Assembly (NCBI GenBank): GCA_021732665.1
Contig: JAKFUL010000011.1
Coordinates: 1 to 64,000 of the forward strand
DNA length: 64,000 nucleotides
Direction: 5' to 3'
From: Acetobacteraceae bacterium
Lineage (GTDB): Bacteria > Pseudomonadota > Alphaproteobacteria > Acetobacterales > Acetobacteraceae
Shown here: piece after piece, positions 11,354 through 19,549 of the stretch
How positions within the stretch are numbered: the stretch's first letter is position 1
Layout of the letters: each line of letters opens with the position of its first letter
The notes under the pieces: generated by a model
What the model saw: only the letters and a program-made list of their open reading frames with translations
Told to the model about the DNA's origin: nothing
The model's database searches: none
Translations under genes and position numbers: made by a program

Positions 11354-12088
11354 TCAGGTCTCCGCCCCGCCATTCACCGCCAGCATCTGGCCATTGATGA
11401 AACCGCCTTCCTCCGACGCCAGAAGCCGGACCAGCGCCGCCACCTCCGCGGGCTTGCCCATCCGCCCCACAGGCACGCGCGCGACCATGGCCTGGCGATA
11501 GGCGGTGGGGTTTTCCGCCTCGTCATCGCCTTCGATCGGCCCGGGCGAGATGGCGTTCACCGTGATGCCCCTGGCGCCGAATTCCTTGCCCATGGATTTG
11601 GTCAGCCCCCAGAGGCCATGCTTGGCCACCGAGACGGGCGCGCGGCCGGCATAGCCATGGATGGCGTTCATGCCGGTGAAATTCACGATCCGCCCCCAGC
11701 CGCGCGCGAGCATGCCCGGCAGGCAGGCCTGGGAGAGCCAGAGCGCCGCTTCCAGATCCACCGCCATCACCCGCCGCCAATCCTCGGGCGTGATGTCCAG
11801 GAATTTCTGCTGTGGGCGGAGTGCGGCGTTGTTCACCAGCACATCCACGCCGCCGAATGCCGCGATGGCATCTGCCGCGATGCGGGCGCATTCCGCGGGC
11901 TCCCCCACATCGCCCATGGCGACCAGCGCCTGGGCACCCAGCGCGCGGGCCTCGGCCGCCACGCTCTCGGCCGCCGCGCGGTCGGTGGAGCCGTTGATCA
12001 CCACGGCAAACCCCTGGCCGGCCAGGGCCAGGGCCGTGGCGCGGCCGATATTGCGGCCAGCGCCGGTGACGAGAGCGGTCTTTGTCAT
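11354..12088 (-). CDS. short-chain dehydrogenase/reductase family protein with degenerate active site
   Basis: A 244-residue classical SDR fold: cofactor loop TGAGRNIGR (8-16), VLVNNAA (84-89), the C-terminal SPGPIEGD segment and the final GGFINGQMLAVNGG. The active site is unusual. The Tyr of the YxxxK motif is Val152 (PVSVAKHG, Lys156 retained), and the upstream catalytic Ser position falls on Thr138/Gly139 (NFTGMN). Both are clear in the DNA (GTC codon for Val152). A normal oxidoreductase mechanism is therefore doubtful; the protein may be a binding, regulatory or altered enzyme. The start at 12088 gives the usual MTKTALVTGAG beginning. It follows the DUF2889 gene on the same strand. Confidence 0.88.
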   Translation of the reverse strand: MTKTALVTGAGRNIGRATALALAGQGFAVVINGSTDRAAAESVAAEARALGAQALVAMGDVGEPAECARIAADAIAAFGGVDVLVNNAALRPQQKFLDITPEDWRRVMAVDLEAALWLSQACLPGMLARGWGRIVNFTGMNAIHGYAGRAPVSVAKHGLWGLTKSMGKEFGARGITVNAISPGPIEGDDEAENPTAYRQAMVARVPVGRMGKPAEVAALVRLLASEEGGFINGQMLAVNGGAET

Positions 12089-12154
12089 GGGTCTGGCCTT
12101 TCCTCGCGGGCGTGCATGATCCATGGGCGCCCGCGCCGCGTCCAGGTCAGCGGA

Positions 12155-12736
12155 TCAGTCTTCGGCCCATTCCGGCCAGCGCTTCTTCACCACCGGCGAA
12201 TTCGGCGCATAGGCGTGGCAGGTGCCGAGCAGGGAGGGCTTGGCGCCGGGCTTGGTCGGCGGCTCGCCCGCCACGTCGTTATTCTTCCGCGCCTCACGCG
12301 CCAGGCGGGCGCGGATGGGGTAGAGCGTCTGGAAGGCCACGGTCGCCATCTGTGCCAGCACCTCGCGCAGATGGGTGCAGCCCTTCACGCCGCCGACCCG
12401 CTCATGCACCGCCTTGTTGAAGCCAGGGCCGATCTTCAGCCCGGCCAGGTTGGCGAAGGCGGGTGCCGCGCCGGGGCAGATGGCATAGGGGGTGAAGTCG
12501 CTGGCGGCCTCGCAGGCGATCACATTCATGTCGGTGTCGATGGTCATCCGCACCCACATGCCGTGCAGCGGCTCGCCCGCATTCACCTGTCCACGGTAGT
12601 CGCTGGGGAAGCCATAGGTCTTGGTGTCGACCAGATGCGCCTCGATGTCGAACAGGCCATCGGCGCGTTGATAGCCTTTCAGATCGATGTCGCGGAGGTG
12701 CTGCAATTCGCGGTCAACGGGGTGGGAGAGCGGCAT
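12155..12736 (-). CDS. DUF2889 domain-containing protein
   Basis: A 193-residue protein that looks like DUF2889: VDRELQHLRDIDLKGYQRADGLFDIEAHLVDTKT at the N-terminus and GCTHLREVL near residue 120. The family is common in proteobacteria, often near catabolic or transport genes, with no established function. No signal peptide or membrane segment. It is upstream of the degenerate SDR on the same strand with a 66-base gap, and divergent from the TRAP operon across 114 bases, so the two directions could share control. Confidence 0.85.
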   Translation of the reverse strand: MPLSHPVDRELQHLRDIDLKGYQRADGLFDIEAHLVDTKTYGFPSDYRGQVNAGEPLHGMWVRMTIDTDMNVIACEAASDFTPYAICPGAAPAFANLAGLKIGPGFNKAVHERVGGVKGCTHLREVLAQMATVAFQTLYPIRARLAREARKNNDVAGEPPTKPGAKPSLLGTCHAYAPNSPVVKKRWPEWAED

Positions 12737-12850
12737 GGGGGCCTCATTCTTCGCAATGCAGCATTCACGCTAGCCTGCCCACCGGCGCTTGACGATGCCC
12801 GTCACAGCGGCGCAGCCTTGACCGTAAAACAACGCTTCGAGGAAACACCC

Positions 12851-13831
12851 ATGCAAAGCAACCGCCGCACCATGCTGCTGGGCGCCTTGGCTACCCCATG
12901 GCTTGCCGGCCGCGCCAGCGCGCAGACCATCACCCTGCGCAGCGCCGACACCCACCCCGATGGCTACCCCACGGTCGAGGCCGTGAAGTTCATGGGCAAT
13001 CTGGTCGAGCAGCGCTCGGGCGGCCGCCTCAAGGTCCAGGTCTTCCACTCCCGCCAGCTCGGCGAGGAGCGCGAGACGCTGGAGCAGACCCGCTTCGGCG
13101 TCATCGACATCAACCGGGTGAATTTCGGGCCGCTGAACAACCTGGTGCCGGAAACCGCCATCCCCGGCCTGCCCTTCGTTTTCCGCGACGAAGCACATAT
13201 GCGGCGCGTGATGGATGGCGCCATCGGCACGGAAATCGTCTCGGGCGCCGACCGGCATGGGTTTGTCGGCCTGTGCTTCTACGACAGCGGCGCGCGCAGC
13301 TTCTATTCCCGCCGCGGCCCGATCCGCACGCCCGATGACATGCGCGGGCTGAAGGTGCGGGTGCAGCAGAGCGACCTCTGGGTCGCCATCATGCGCGCGG
13401 TGGGCGCCAACGCCACGCCGCTGCCGTTTGGCGAAGTGTATTCCGCCTTGCAGACCGGCGTGGTGGATGCGGCGGAGAACAACTGGCCGAGCTACCACTC
13501 CACCCGGCATTTCGAAGTGGCGAAGTATTATTCCGAGACCGAGCATTCGATGTCGCCGGAAATCCTGGTGGCGTCGAAGCGCTCCTTCGACCGCCTGCCG
13601 CGCGACCTGCAAGGCATTCTGCGCGACGCCGCGAAGGAAAGCGTGGGCGAGATGCGCCGGCTGTGGGATGCGCAGACGGCGGCGTCGCGCGCGGCGGTGG
13701 TGGCCGGCGGTGCGACCATCAACGCGGTGGAGAAGGAGCCCTTCGCCCGCGCCATGGCCCCGGTCCATGCGCAATTCGCCCGTGACGACCGGCTGCGCGG
13801 CCTGGTGTCGCGTATCCGCGAAGCGGCGTGA
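12851..13831 (+). CDS. dctP: TRAP transporter substrate-binding protein (DctP family)
   Basis: A 326-residue periplasmic receptor with a Tat-like signal (MQSNRRTMLLGALATPWLAG) and the DctP pattern: LRSADTHPDGYPT, VQVFHSRQLGEERE, IPGLPFVFRDEAHM, the conserved Arg in GLKVRVQQSDL and PLPFGEVYSALQTGVVDAAENN. TRAP receptors of this kind bind organic acids, often sugar acids or C4-dicarboxylates, through that Arg. The GTG of the next gene overlaps its stop, and dctQ, dctM and an epimerase follow without gaps. Ligand not determinable from sequence; the neighbouring epimerase makes a sugar acid plausible. Confidence 0.95.
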   Translation: MQSNRRTMLLGALATPWLAGRASAQTITLRSADTHPDGYPTVEAVKFMGNLVEQRSGGRLKVQVFHSRQLGEERETLEQTRFGVIDINRVNFGPLNNLVPETAIPGLPFVFRDEAHMRRVMDGAIGTEIVSGADRHGFVGLCFYDSGARSFYSRRGPIRTPDDMRGLKVRVQQSDLWVAIMRAVGANATPLPFGEVYSALQTGVVDAAENNWPSYHSTRHFEVAKYYSETEHSMSPEILVASKRSFDRLPRDLQGILRDAAKESVGEMRRLWDAQTAASRAAVVAGGATINAVEKEPFARAMAPVHAQFARDDRLRGLVSRIREAA

Positions 13832-14328
13832 CGCGCGCGCTGCACGCGGCCTGCACCGCGGCCCTGTGGCTCGGCGGGATCTGCATGGTGGTGATGGTGG
13901 CGATCGTGGCCTGGGCGGTGTTCGGCCGCTTCGTGCTGAACGACACCCCGGCCTGGGCCGAACAGGTGGCCATGCTGCTTTTGGGCTGGGTGATCCTGGG
14001 CGCGGCGGCGGCGGGGGTACGGGAGAACACCCATATGGGTTTCGATATCCTCAGGGATTCCCTGCCAACCCCGGTGGCCGCCCTCTTCGCCCTGCTCAGT
14101 GATGTGGTCGTGGCCGGCTTCGGCGCCTGCATGGTCTGGTTCGGCATCGAGCTGGCGGTGGGGGTGTGGGATGCCACCCTGCCCACCACCGGCCTGCCGG
14201 GCGGGGTGGAATACCTGCCCATGGTGCTGGGCGGCGCGTTGATCACGCTCTTCGGCGCCGAGCGCATCGCCTGCCGGCTGCGCGGGCAGCCCTTGCCCGA
14301 GCCGCGCCAGCACCTGGCGGATGGCTGA
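13828..14328 (+). CDS. dctQ: TRAP transporter small permease (DctQ family)
   Basis: A 166-residue membrane protein with four hydrophobic segments and the DctQ signature (FGRFVLNDTPAWAEQVAMLLLGWVILGAA, ENTHMGFDIL). It starts with GTG 13828 in a GTGA overlap with the dctP stop; no ATG lies near. It partners the large permease DctM to form the TRAP membrane unit, a sodium-driven secondary importer. Its 3' end overlaps dctM by 8 bases if dctM starts at 14321. Confidence 0.94.
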   Translation: MTRALHAACTAALWLGGICMVVMVAIVAWAVFGRFVLNDTPAWAEQVAMLLLGWVILGAAAAGVRENTHMGFDILRDSLPTPVAALFALLSDVVVAGFGACMVWFGIELAVGVWDATLPTTGLPGGVEYLPMVLGGALITLFGAERIACRLRGQPLPEPRQHLADG

Positions 14329-15610
14329 GATGGAACTCTGGATCCTGATGGGCGTCTTCACCGCCCTGCTGCTGATCGGCACGCCGGTGGCCTTCGCGCT
14401 GGGCGCCGCCGCCATGGCCACCGTGGTCTATATGGACCTGCCACCGATCGTGGTGGTGCAGCAGCTCTCCTCCGGCATGAACGTGTTTTCCATGCTGGCC
14501 ATCCCCTTCTTCATCTTCGCCGGCGATCTGATGATGCGCGGCCGCATCGCCGACCATCTGGTGGCCTTCGCCGCGGCCCTGGTGGGGCATATGCGCGGCG
14601 GGCTGGGGCAGGTGAACATCGTGGCCTGCACGCTGTTCGGCGGCGTGTCCGGCTCGGCCGTCGCCGATGCCTCGGCGGTGGGCGGGGTGATGATCCCGCA
14701 GATGCGCAAACGCGGCTACGCGCCGGATTACGCCGTGAACGTCACCGCCAATGCGGCGCTGATCGACCTGCTGATTCCGCCCAGCCACAACATGATCCTC
14801 TACGTGATCGCCGCCGGCGGCGCGATTTCGGTGGCCGATCTGTTCACCGCCGGGATCGTGCCGGGCATGCTGCTGATGGCGGTGCTGATGTTCACGGCCT
14901 GGGTCGTCGCCGTGCGCCGCGGCTACCCGGCCGAGCAATTCCCCGGCTGGTGGGCCCTGGCCCGGCTGGCGGCGGCGGCGCTGCCGGGGTTGATGCTGAT
15001 CGTGATCATCTTTGCCGGCGTGCGCAGCGGCGTGTTCACGGCGACCGAAAGCGCCTGCGTGGCCGTGCTCTACGCCCTGCTGGTCACCCTGCTGGTTTAT
15101 CGCAGCCTGCCGTGGAGCGCCTTTCGTGACGCCGTGCTGGGCGCGGTCCGCACCACGGGGATGGTCATGCTGATCATCGGCACCGCCACCGCCTTCGGCT
15201 GGCTGATGGCCTTGTTGCAGGTGCCGGCGGCGACGGTGGCGCTGATGCGCGGCATCACCGATGACCCGCTGCTGACCTTGCTGATCATCAACATCATATT
15301 GCTGCTTCTCGGCACCTTCATGGACATGGCGCCGCTGATCATGATCGGCACGCCGATTTTTCTTCCCGTGGTGAAGGCGCTGGGGATGGACCCGGTGCAT
15401 TTCGGCATCGTGATGATCCTCAATCTCGGCATCGGCCTTGTCACCCCGCCGGTTGGCCCGGTGCTGTTCGTGGCCTGCGCGGTGGGCGGCATCTCGATGT
15501 GGGAGGCCACCAAATCGAGCCTGCCCTTCTACGCCGCCGGCGTCACCGTGCTCATGCTGGTCACCTATATTCCCGCCCTGTCGCTGTGGCTTCCTGGAGT
15601 GTTTCGATGA
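14321..15610 (+). CDS. dctM: TRAP transporter large permease (DctM family)
   Basis: A 429-residue, strongly hydrophobic protein of about 12 membrane segments with DctM landmarks: LLIGTPVAFALG, IPFFIFAGDLMMRG, TLFGGVSGSAVADASAVGGVMIPQM, and LLIPPSHNMILY. It is the ion-coupled transport channel of the TRAP system. ATG 14321 overlaps the dctQ stop; ATG 14330, just past that stop, is an alternative start three codons later. Its TGA overlaps the ATG of the epimerase gene (ATGA), so the epimerase belongs to the same transcript. Confidence 0.95.
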   Translation: MAEMELWILMGVFTALLLIGTPVAFALGAAAMATVVYMDLPPIVVVQQLSSGMNVFSMLAIPFFIFAGDLMMRGRIADHLVAFAAALVGHMRGGLGQVNIVACTLFGGVSGSAVADASAVGGVMIPQMRKRGYAPDYAVNVTANAALIDLLIPPSHNMILYVIAAGGAISVADLFTAGIVPGMLLMAVLMFTAWVVAVRRGYPAEQFPGWWALARLAAAALPGLMLIVIIFAGVRSGVFTATESACVAVLYALLVTLLVYRSLPWSAFRDAVLGAVRTTGMVMLIIGTATAFGWLMALLQVPAATVALMRGITDDPLLTLLIINIILLLLGTFMDMAPLIMIGTPIFLPVVKALGMDPVHFGIVMILNLGIGLVTPPVGPVLFVACAVGGISMWEATKSSLPFYAAGVTVLMLVTYIPALSLWLPGVFR

Positions 15611-16623
15611 GTGTGTCCGTGCCCATTCAGGGCCATGTGTTTTGCATCGTCGGCGGCGCCTCGCTGGTCGGCTCCGCCACCGCCGAGCATCTTTTGCAAC
15701 GCGGCGCGGCCGAGGTGCGGGTCTTCGACAATTTCGCCTTCGGCGGCGATGCCGCGCTGGCGCATCTCGCCGATCATCCCCGCCTCAAGGTCATTCGTGG
15801 CGATGTGATGCGCCTGCCCGACCTGCTGGCGGCCCAGAAAGGCGTCCATGGCGTGCTGCAACTGGCCGCCCTGATGACGCTGAACATGGACCGCGATTCC
15901 TGGACCGGCATGGATGTGAACATCCGCGGCGTGCAGAACAGCCTGGAGGCCGCCCGGCACAGCGGCGTGGGCAAATTCGTCTTCGCAAGCTCCAATGCCG
16001 TCTATGGCTACGGCCCGGGGATCAAGGGCGATCTGGTGGAGGGCACGCCCTTCCATTCCGCCGGTGCGCCCCCCGCCGCCATTCTGTATGGCGCGACGAA
16101 GATCATTGGCGAGCAGCTGTGCCGCGCCGCCTTCCAGAAGCACGGGCAGGATTACGTCGTGCTGCGCTATTCCACAGTGTATGGCGAGCGGCAGCATTAC
16201 CGCGCCGCCAATGCCCTCTACATCATCGAAACCTATGACGCGGTGCGGGCCGGCCGCGCGCCAAAAATCTTCGGCGACGGCAGCGAGACCAAGCATTTCG
16301 TCTATGTCGGCGATCTGGCGCGGGCGAATGCCGCGGCGTTCGAGGCTCCTGCCACCGATGTCGCGGTGAACACGTCCGGCCCCGCGCCCATCTCCACGCT
16401 GGAACTGGTGCGGCTGGTGACGGAGATCGCCGGCGGCGGCCCCGCGCCCGAATTCATCGGCGAGACGCCAGGCAAGCTCCGCCTGACCTCCGGCGGCGCC
16501 TTCGACATCGTGCATGGCGAAGCGGGGCGCGTGCTGGGCTGGAAGCCGGAGGTGGAGATGCGCGATGGCCTGACCCGCCTGATCCGCTGGCTGGAAGAGG
16601 ACCGCAAAAGGAACGCCACATGA
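15607..16623 (+). CDS. NAD-dependent epimerase/dehydratase family protein
   Basis: A 338-residue extended SDR. The NAD-binding loop is GGASLVG (16-22, in place of GxxGxxG), an acidic residue Asp41 ends the second strand (VFDNF), and the catalytic set Ser128/Ser129 (FASSNAVYG), Tyr161 and Lys165 (YGATK) is intact. It resembles UDP-glucose 4-epimerase relatives, including those acting on sugar acids or lactones. It lies inside the TRAP operon, with ATGA overlaps at both ends (dctM before, a TctC gene after), which suggests it acts on the imported substrate. Confidence 0.9.
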   Translation: MSVSVPIQGHVFCIVGGASLVGSATAEHLLQRGAAEVRVFDNFAFGGDAALAHLADHPRLKVIRGDVMRLPDLLAAQKGVHGVLQLAALMTLNMDRDSWTGMDVNIRGVQNSLEAARHSGVGKFVFASSNAVYGYGPGIKGDLVEGTPFHSAGAPPAAILYGATKIIGEQLCRAAFQKHGQDYVVLRYSTVYGERQHYRAANALYIIETYDAVRAGRAPKIFGDGSETKHFVYVGDLARANAAAFEAPATDVAVNTSGPAPISTLELVRLVTEIAGGGPAPEFIGETPGKLRLTSGGAFDIVHGEAGRVLGWKPEVEMRDGLTRLIRWLEEDRKRNAT

Positions 16624-17555
16624 AACGCCGCCTTCTCCTGGCCAGCCTGGCCACCCCCGCGCTCGCCCAGCCCTGGCGCCCCGAGCGCCCGGTGGAGATC
16701 CTGGTAGGTTTCGCCCCCGGCGGCGCCACCGATCTCGACGCCCGAAGCTATGGCGCCGCCATGGAGCGCATCATGGGCGTGCCCTTCGTCGTCACCAACC
16801 GCGCGGGTGCCGGCGGCGAGGTGGCGCTGGCCGCCGTCGCGCGCGCCAGGCCCGATGGGCTGACCTTGGGCACCACCAACATGCCCAGCCTGGTCACCAT
16901 ACCCATCGAGCGCCAGGCGCAGTTTCACCTCCGCGACTTCGCCGGGCTGGGAAACCTTGTCACCGATCCCTCGGCGATGAGCGTGCATGCGCAAAGCCCG
17001 TTCCGCAGCCTGGCCGATGTGATCGCCCGCGCGCGGGAGGCGCCGGATGTGCTGACCTATGCCAGCCCCGGCGTGGGCACCGACGACCATCTGCAACTGG
17101 TGCTGCTGATGGCCCGCACCGGCATCAGCATCACCAATGTGGTCTATGCCGGCGACCCGCCGATGCGCACGGCGCTGCTCTCGCGGCAGGTCGATATCAG
17201 CGGGCTGAACCTCGGTGCCTCGGCCGCAAACCCCGACAATATCCGCATCCTGGTGCAGGCGGGCAGCGCCCGCAGCCGCTTCGCGCCCGATGTGCCGACC
17301 TTTCGCGAGCTCGGCATCGACGTGGCGATGGCGAGCGAGCGCGGGCTGGTGGCGCCGGCCGCCACGCCGCCGGCCATCCTGGCGCGGCTGCGCGAGGCGA
17401 CGGCGGCTGTGGCCCAGGACCCGGCCTTCCGCGCCCAGATCGAGGCGCGGTTTTCCGAGCCCGCCTATGAGGCGCCGGATGCCTGGTTCGCCCGCCTTGC
17501 GATTCGCGAGGCCGAATACCGGCAGCTCTGGCAAACCACCCCCTGGAATCGCTGA
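16620..17555 (+). CDS. TctC/Bug-family substrate-binding protein in a TRAP operon
   Basis: A 311-residue Bug-family protein with signal peptide MKRRLLLASLATPALAQ, VGFAPGGATDLDARS, VTNRAGAGGEVALA and DGLTLGTTNMPSL. Its ATG overlaps the epimerase stop (ATGA), making it the fifth gene of the dctP-dctQ-dctM-epimerase transcript. Having receptors of two unrelated secondary transporter classes (TRAP and TTT) translated in one coupled operon is unusual. No TctA/TctB is present, so its permease partner must be encoded elsewhere, or it has another role. Confidence 0.92.
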   Translation: MKRRLLLASLATPALAQPWRPERPVEILVGFAPGGATDLDARSYGAAMERIMGVPFVVTNRAGAGGEVALAAVARARPDGLTLGTTNMPSLVTIPIERQAQFHLRDFAGLGNLVTDPSAMSVHAQSPFRSLADVIARAREAPDVLTYASPGVGTDDHLQLVLLMARTGISITNVVYAGDPPMRTALLSRQVDISGLNLGASAANPDNIRILVQAGSARSRFAPDVPTFRELGIDVAMASERGLVAPAATPPAILARLREATAAVAQDPAFRAQIEARFSEPAYEAPDAWFARLAIREAEYRQLWQTTPWNR

Positions 17556-17626
17556 TCACGTCGCAATTTGCGAAAAACCTCTGGCACCTGCCTTGCCATC
17601 ACTAGGGCGTGAGACAGGAGGCCATC

Positions 17627-18430
17627 ATGAATACCCAACCCGAGATCAGCATCATCATCCCCGCCGCGGGCAGCGTCACCTCGCTGCGCCAGGCCATCGA
17701 CAGCATCGGCGACTTCCCCGGCTGCGAAATCCTGGTGGTGACCGAGCGGCATGCGCCGCCGGTGCCGCCGGACCCGCGCGTGGTGGTGCTGCGCGCCCAG
17801 GGCCATGGCCCGAACATGGCGCGCAACCTGGGGCTTGCCGTGGCCCGTGCGCCGCTCGTCGCCTTCCTCAACCCGGCCGATCGCTGGTTGCCGGGCAAGC
17901 TGGACACCCAGATGATGCTGCATGCCGCGCGCTCGGATGTCGGCATGTCCTTCTCGGACCACGTGCTGCTGGGCAACAACCGCTCCGACCACGGCAGCGC
18001 GCTGGACATGGCGGGCGGCTTCCGCATGCGCCATGCCGGCCGCAGCCTGCCCTTCGCGCTGGGCGAGGACGCGCTGGCCCAGCTCTTCGCCGAGGATGTG
18101 GTGGGGATCTCGACCGTGGTGGCGCAGACCGCGCTGCTGCGCGACTCGGGTGGCTTCGATCCCGGCCTGGCCGCCGCCGGCCCCTGGGATGCCTGGCTCA
18201 GGCTTTCCACCATGGCGCCCGTCGCCTGCATCCCCTGGGTGCTGGCCGAGCAGCGCCTGCCGCCACGCGCCCGGCGGATCCAGGAGGCCAGCGCCCGGCT
18301 GGCCGCCATGCGCCAGGTCGCCAAGCGTCACCGCGACGCGGTGCTATGCCAGGACGCCGCCGCGGTGCGCCATTGCGCCGCCCGGCTGCTGGTCAATGAG
18401 GCCGAGCATGGGCAGATGGTGATGAACTGA
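17627..18430 (+). CDS. glycosyltransferase family 2-like protein with altered DxD motif
   Basis: A 267-residue protein with the GT-A start (EISIIIPAAGSVTSLRQAIDSI) and NMARNLGLAVARAPLVAFLNPADRW, the place where GT2 enzymes carry their DxD/DD metal-binding motif (typically LDxDD). Here it reads NPAD, so only one acidic residue remains. The C-terminal half (WDAWLRLSTMAP) also follows the family. AGGAG at 17616-17620 sits 6 bases before ATG 17627, which I prefer to an in-frame GTG at 17609. No polysaccharide genes surround it. It may be a weak or non-catalytic member; the acceptor is unknown. Confidence 0.75.
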   Translation: MNTQPEISIIIPAAGSVTSLRQAIDSIGDFPGCEILVVTERHAPPVPPDPRVVVLRAQGHGPNMARNLGLAVARAPLVAFLNPADRWLPGKLDTQMMLHAARSDVGMSFSDHVLLGNNRSDHGSALDMAGGFRMRHAGRSLPFALGEDALAQLFAEDVVGISTVVAQTALLRDSGGFDPGLAAAGPWDAWLRLSTMAPVACIPWVLAEQRLPPRARRIQEASARLAAMRQVAKRHRDAVLCQDAAAVRHCAARLLVNEAEHGQMVMN

Positions 18431-18449
18431 GGCATGGGCCAATCATGCC
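18431..18449. terminator. small hairpin between convergent genes
   Basis: GGCATG (18431-18436) pairs with CATGCC (18444-18449) around a 7-base loop, immediately after the stop of the GT2-like gene and before the 3' end of the convergent gene at 18462. There is no clear T-run, so this is a weak candidate. Confidence 0.25.
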
Positions 18450-18461
18450 ATCATCGTAACG

Positions 18462-19082
18462 TCACCCCGCCCGGCCCATCCGTGCCGCAACCAACTGCAG
18501 CGCCAGCGCGGTGGCATCGAAGCGGCGTTCCAGCTCCTGCTGGGTGGTCACGATCTGGAACCGCAGGGCGCCACGTATGGCCAGGCTCTCGCCCTTCCGC
18601 TGCTCGGCATGGATCGGCAGGGTGGCGAAGAGCACCGGTTCGGCCAGCAGCGGCAGGCGGTGGGCGGGCAGGGGCGGCGCCATCTGCAACTCGGCCAGAT
18701 GCCTGGGCAGGATGTCGCGCGCCACCTCGGCGCTGGGGCGCTCCTCATCCGGCGGCGGCTCCCGGTGCAGCGCATCCGCATGCATCGCCACCAGCGTTTC
18801 AGCAAGAATGGACTCGTCTCCTGCCAGATACGGCCGCAGATGCGCCTCCACCAGCGCCGTCACATCGCTCAGCGCGGCGAAATAGACCTGCCAGCGGCAA
18901 TGGTGCAGCGCCTGCAGAAAATCCTCATCGGTGAAGTAGCGCTTTTCGTTGCGGCCGGATTTCACCCTGCAATAATCCAGCACTGTCTTCTGCGCCACAT
19001 AGGCGCCCTGAGCCTGGAGGAAATGCGCGAGGTCCTCGGGCGCGGCGCTGCGGCGCGTCCTGAACAAGTCGAAAAGCGCCAT
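18462..19082 (-). CDS. hypothetical cytosolic protein
   Basis: A 206-residue protein (starts MALFDLFRTRRSAAPEDLAH) with no signal peptide, no membrane segment and balanced composition. It contains aromatic and Cys-bearing helices early on (KTVLDYCRVKSGRN, ALHHCRWQVYFAAL) and an extended C-terminal region. I do not recognise the family. It is transcribed alone, convergent with the GT2-like gene and divergent from the symporter operon across 157 bases, so it could share that control region. Confidence 0.75.
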   Translation of the reverse strand: MALFDLFRTRRSAAPEDLAHFLQAQGAYVAQKTVLDYCRVKSGRNEKRYFTDEDFLQALHHCRWQVYFAALSDVTALVEAHLRPYLAGDESILAETLVAMHADALHREPPPDEERPSAEVARDILPRHLAELQMAPPLPAHRLPLLAEPVLFATLPIHAEQRKGESLAIRGALRFQIVTTQQELERRFDATALALQLVAARMGRAG

Positions 19083-19239
19083 GGCCGCACCCCTTTGTCC
19101 GCAGCCTATGGCCGAGAAGCCACAGGGTTACCATATCATAAAAATTAACAATAGTTCATGCGACGTCGCGAAACCTCTCAGTTAGATGACAGTCGGGAGA
19201 GATCACGCCGGAAGCGTGATCCCGGTGAGGAGATGTTGA
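19083..19239. promoter_or_regulatory. control region and leader hairpin of the DUF4212/symporter operon
   Basis: This intergenic stretch has an AT-rich core (19130-19155) followed by a perfect 10-base palindrome GCGACGTCGC (19160-19169). Just before the ribosome site is a strong hairpin: GATCACGC (19201-19208) pairs with GCGTGATC (19214-19221), loop CGGAA. AGGAG (19228-19232) then precedes ATG 19240. The hairpin is in the expected 5' untranslated leader, six bases ahead of the Shine-Dalgarno, so it may affect translation or mRNA stability. The palindrome is a possible regulator site. No confident -35/-10 pair was found. Confidence 0.4.
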
Positions 19240-19548
19240 ATGCCCTTAGTTGAATCCGGACCTGAGCCGGAATCCGCCACCACAGCCGCGGTTGATCCAG
19301 CCACCGCCCAGGCCTATTGGAAAAAGACCTCCAGCCTGATGTGGTTCGTGCTGGCTATCTGGTTCGTCGCCGGCTTCGGCGTCCATCTGTTCGCCCAGAC
19401 CCTGAACCCCATCCACATCTTCGGCTTCCCGCTGGGCTTCTACATGGCCGCCCAGGGCAGCCTGATCATCTTCGTCGTCGGCCTGTTCTGGTTCGCAAAG
19501 CGGCAGAACGAAATCGACGAGGAATTCGGCGTGCAGGAGGACGCATAA
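19240..19548 (+). CDS. DUF4212 small subunit of a sodium:solute symporter
   Basis: A 102-residue membrane protein with two hydrophobic segments (about 33-52 and 62-84) separated by NPIHIFGFPLGFYMAAQG, the DUF4212 signature, and an acidic C-terminus. This family is almost always encoded directly upstream of a VC_2705-type solute:sodium symporter, as here (next gene one base after its stop), and is taken to be its small subunit. The start ATG 19240 has AGGAG seven bases upstream. Confidence 0.92.
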   Translation: MPLVESGPEPESATTAAVDPATAQAYWKKTSSLMWFVLAIWFVAGFGVHLFAQTLNPIHIFGFPLGFYMAAQGSLIIFVVGLFWFAKRQNEIDEEFGVQEDA

Positions 19549-19549
19549 C

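Noticed and set aside
11618-12850. Long in-frame extension upstream of dctP
   Set aside because: It lies antisense to the SDR and DUF2889 genes. The Met at 12851 begins a clean signal peptide.
17609-17626. GTG 17609 as start of the GT2-like gene
   Set aside because: AGGAG lies inside this extension and is well placed for ATG 17627 only.
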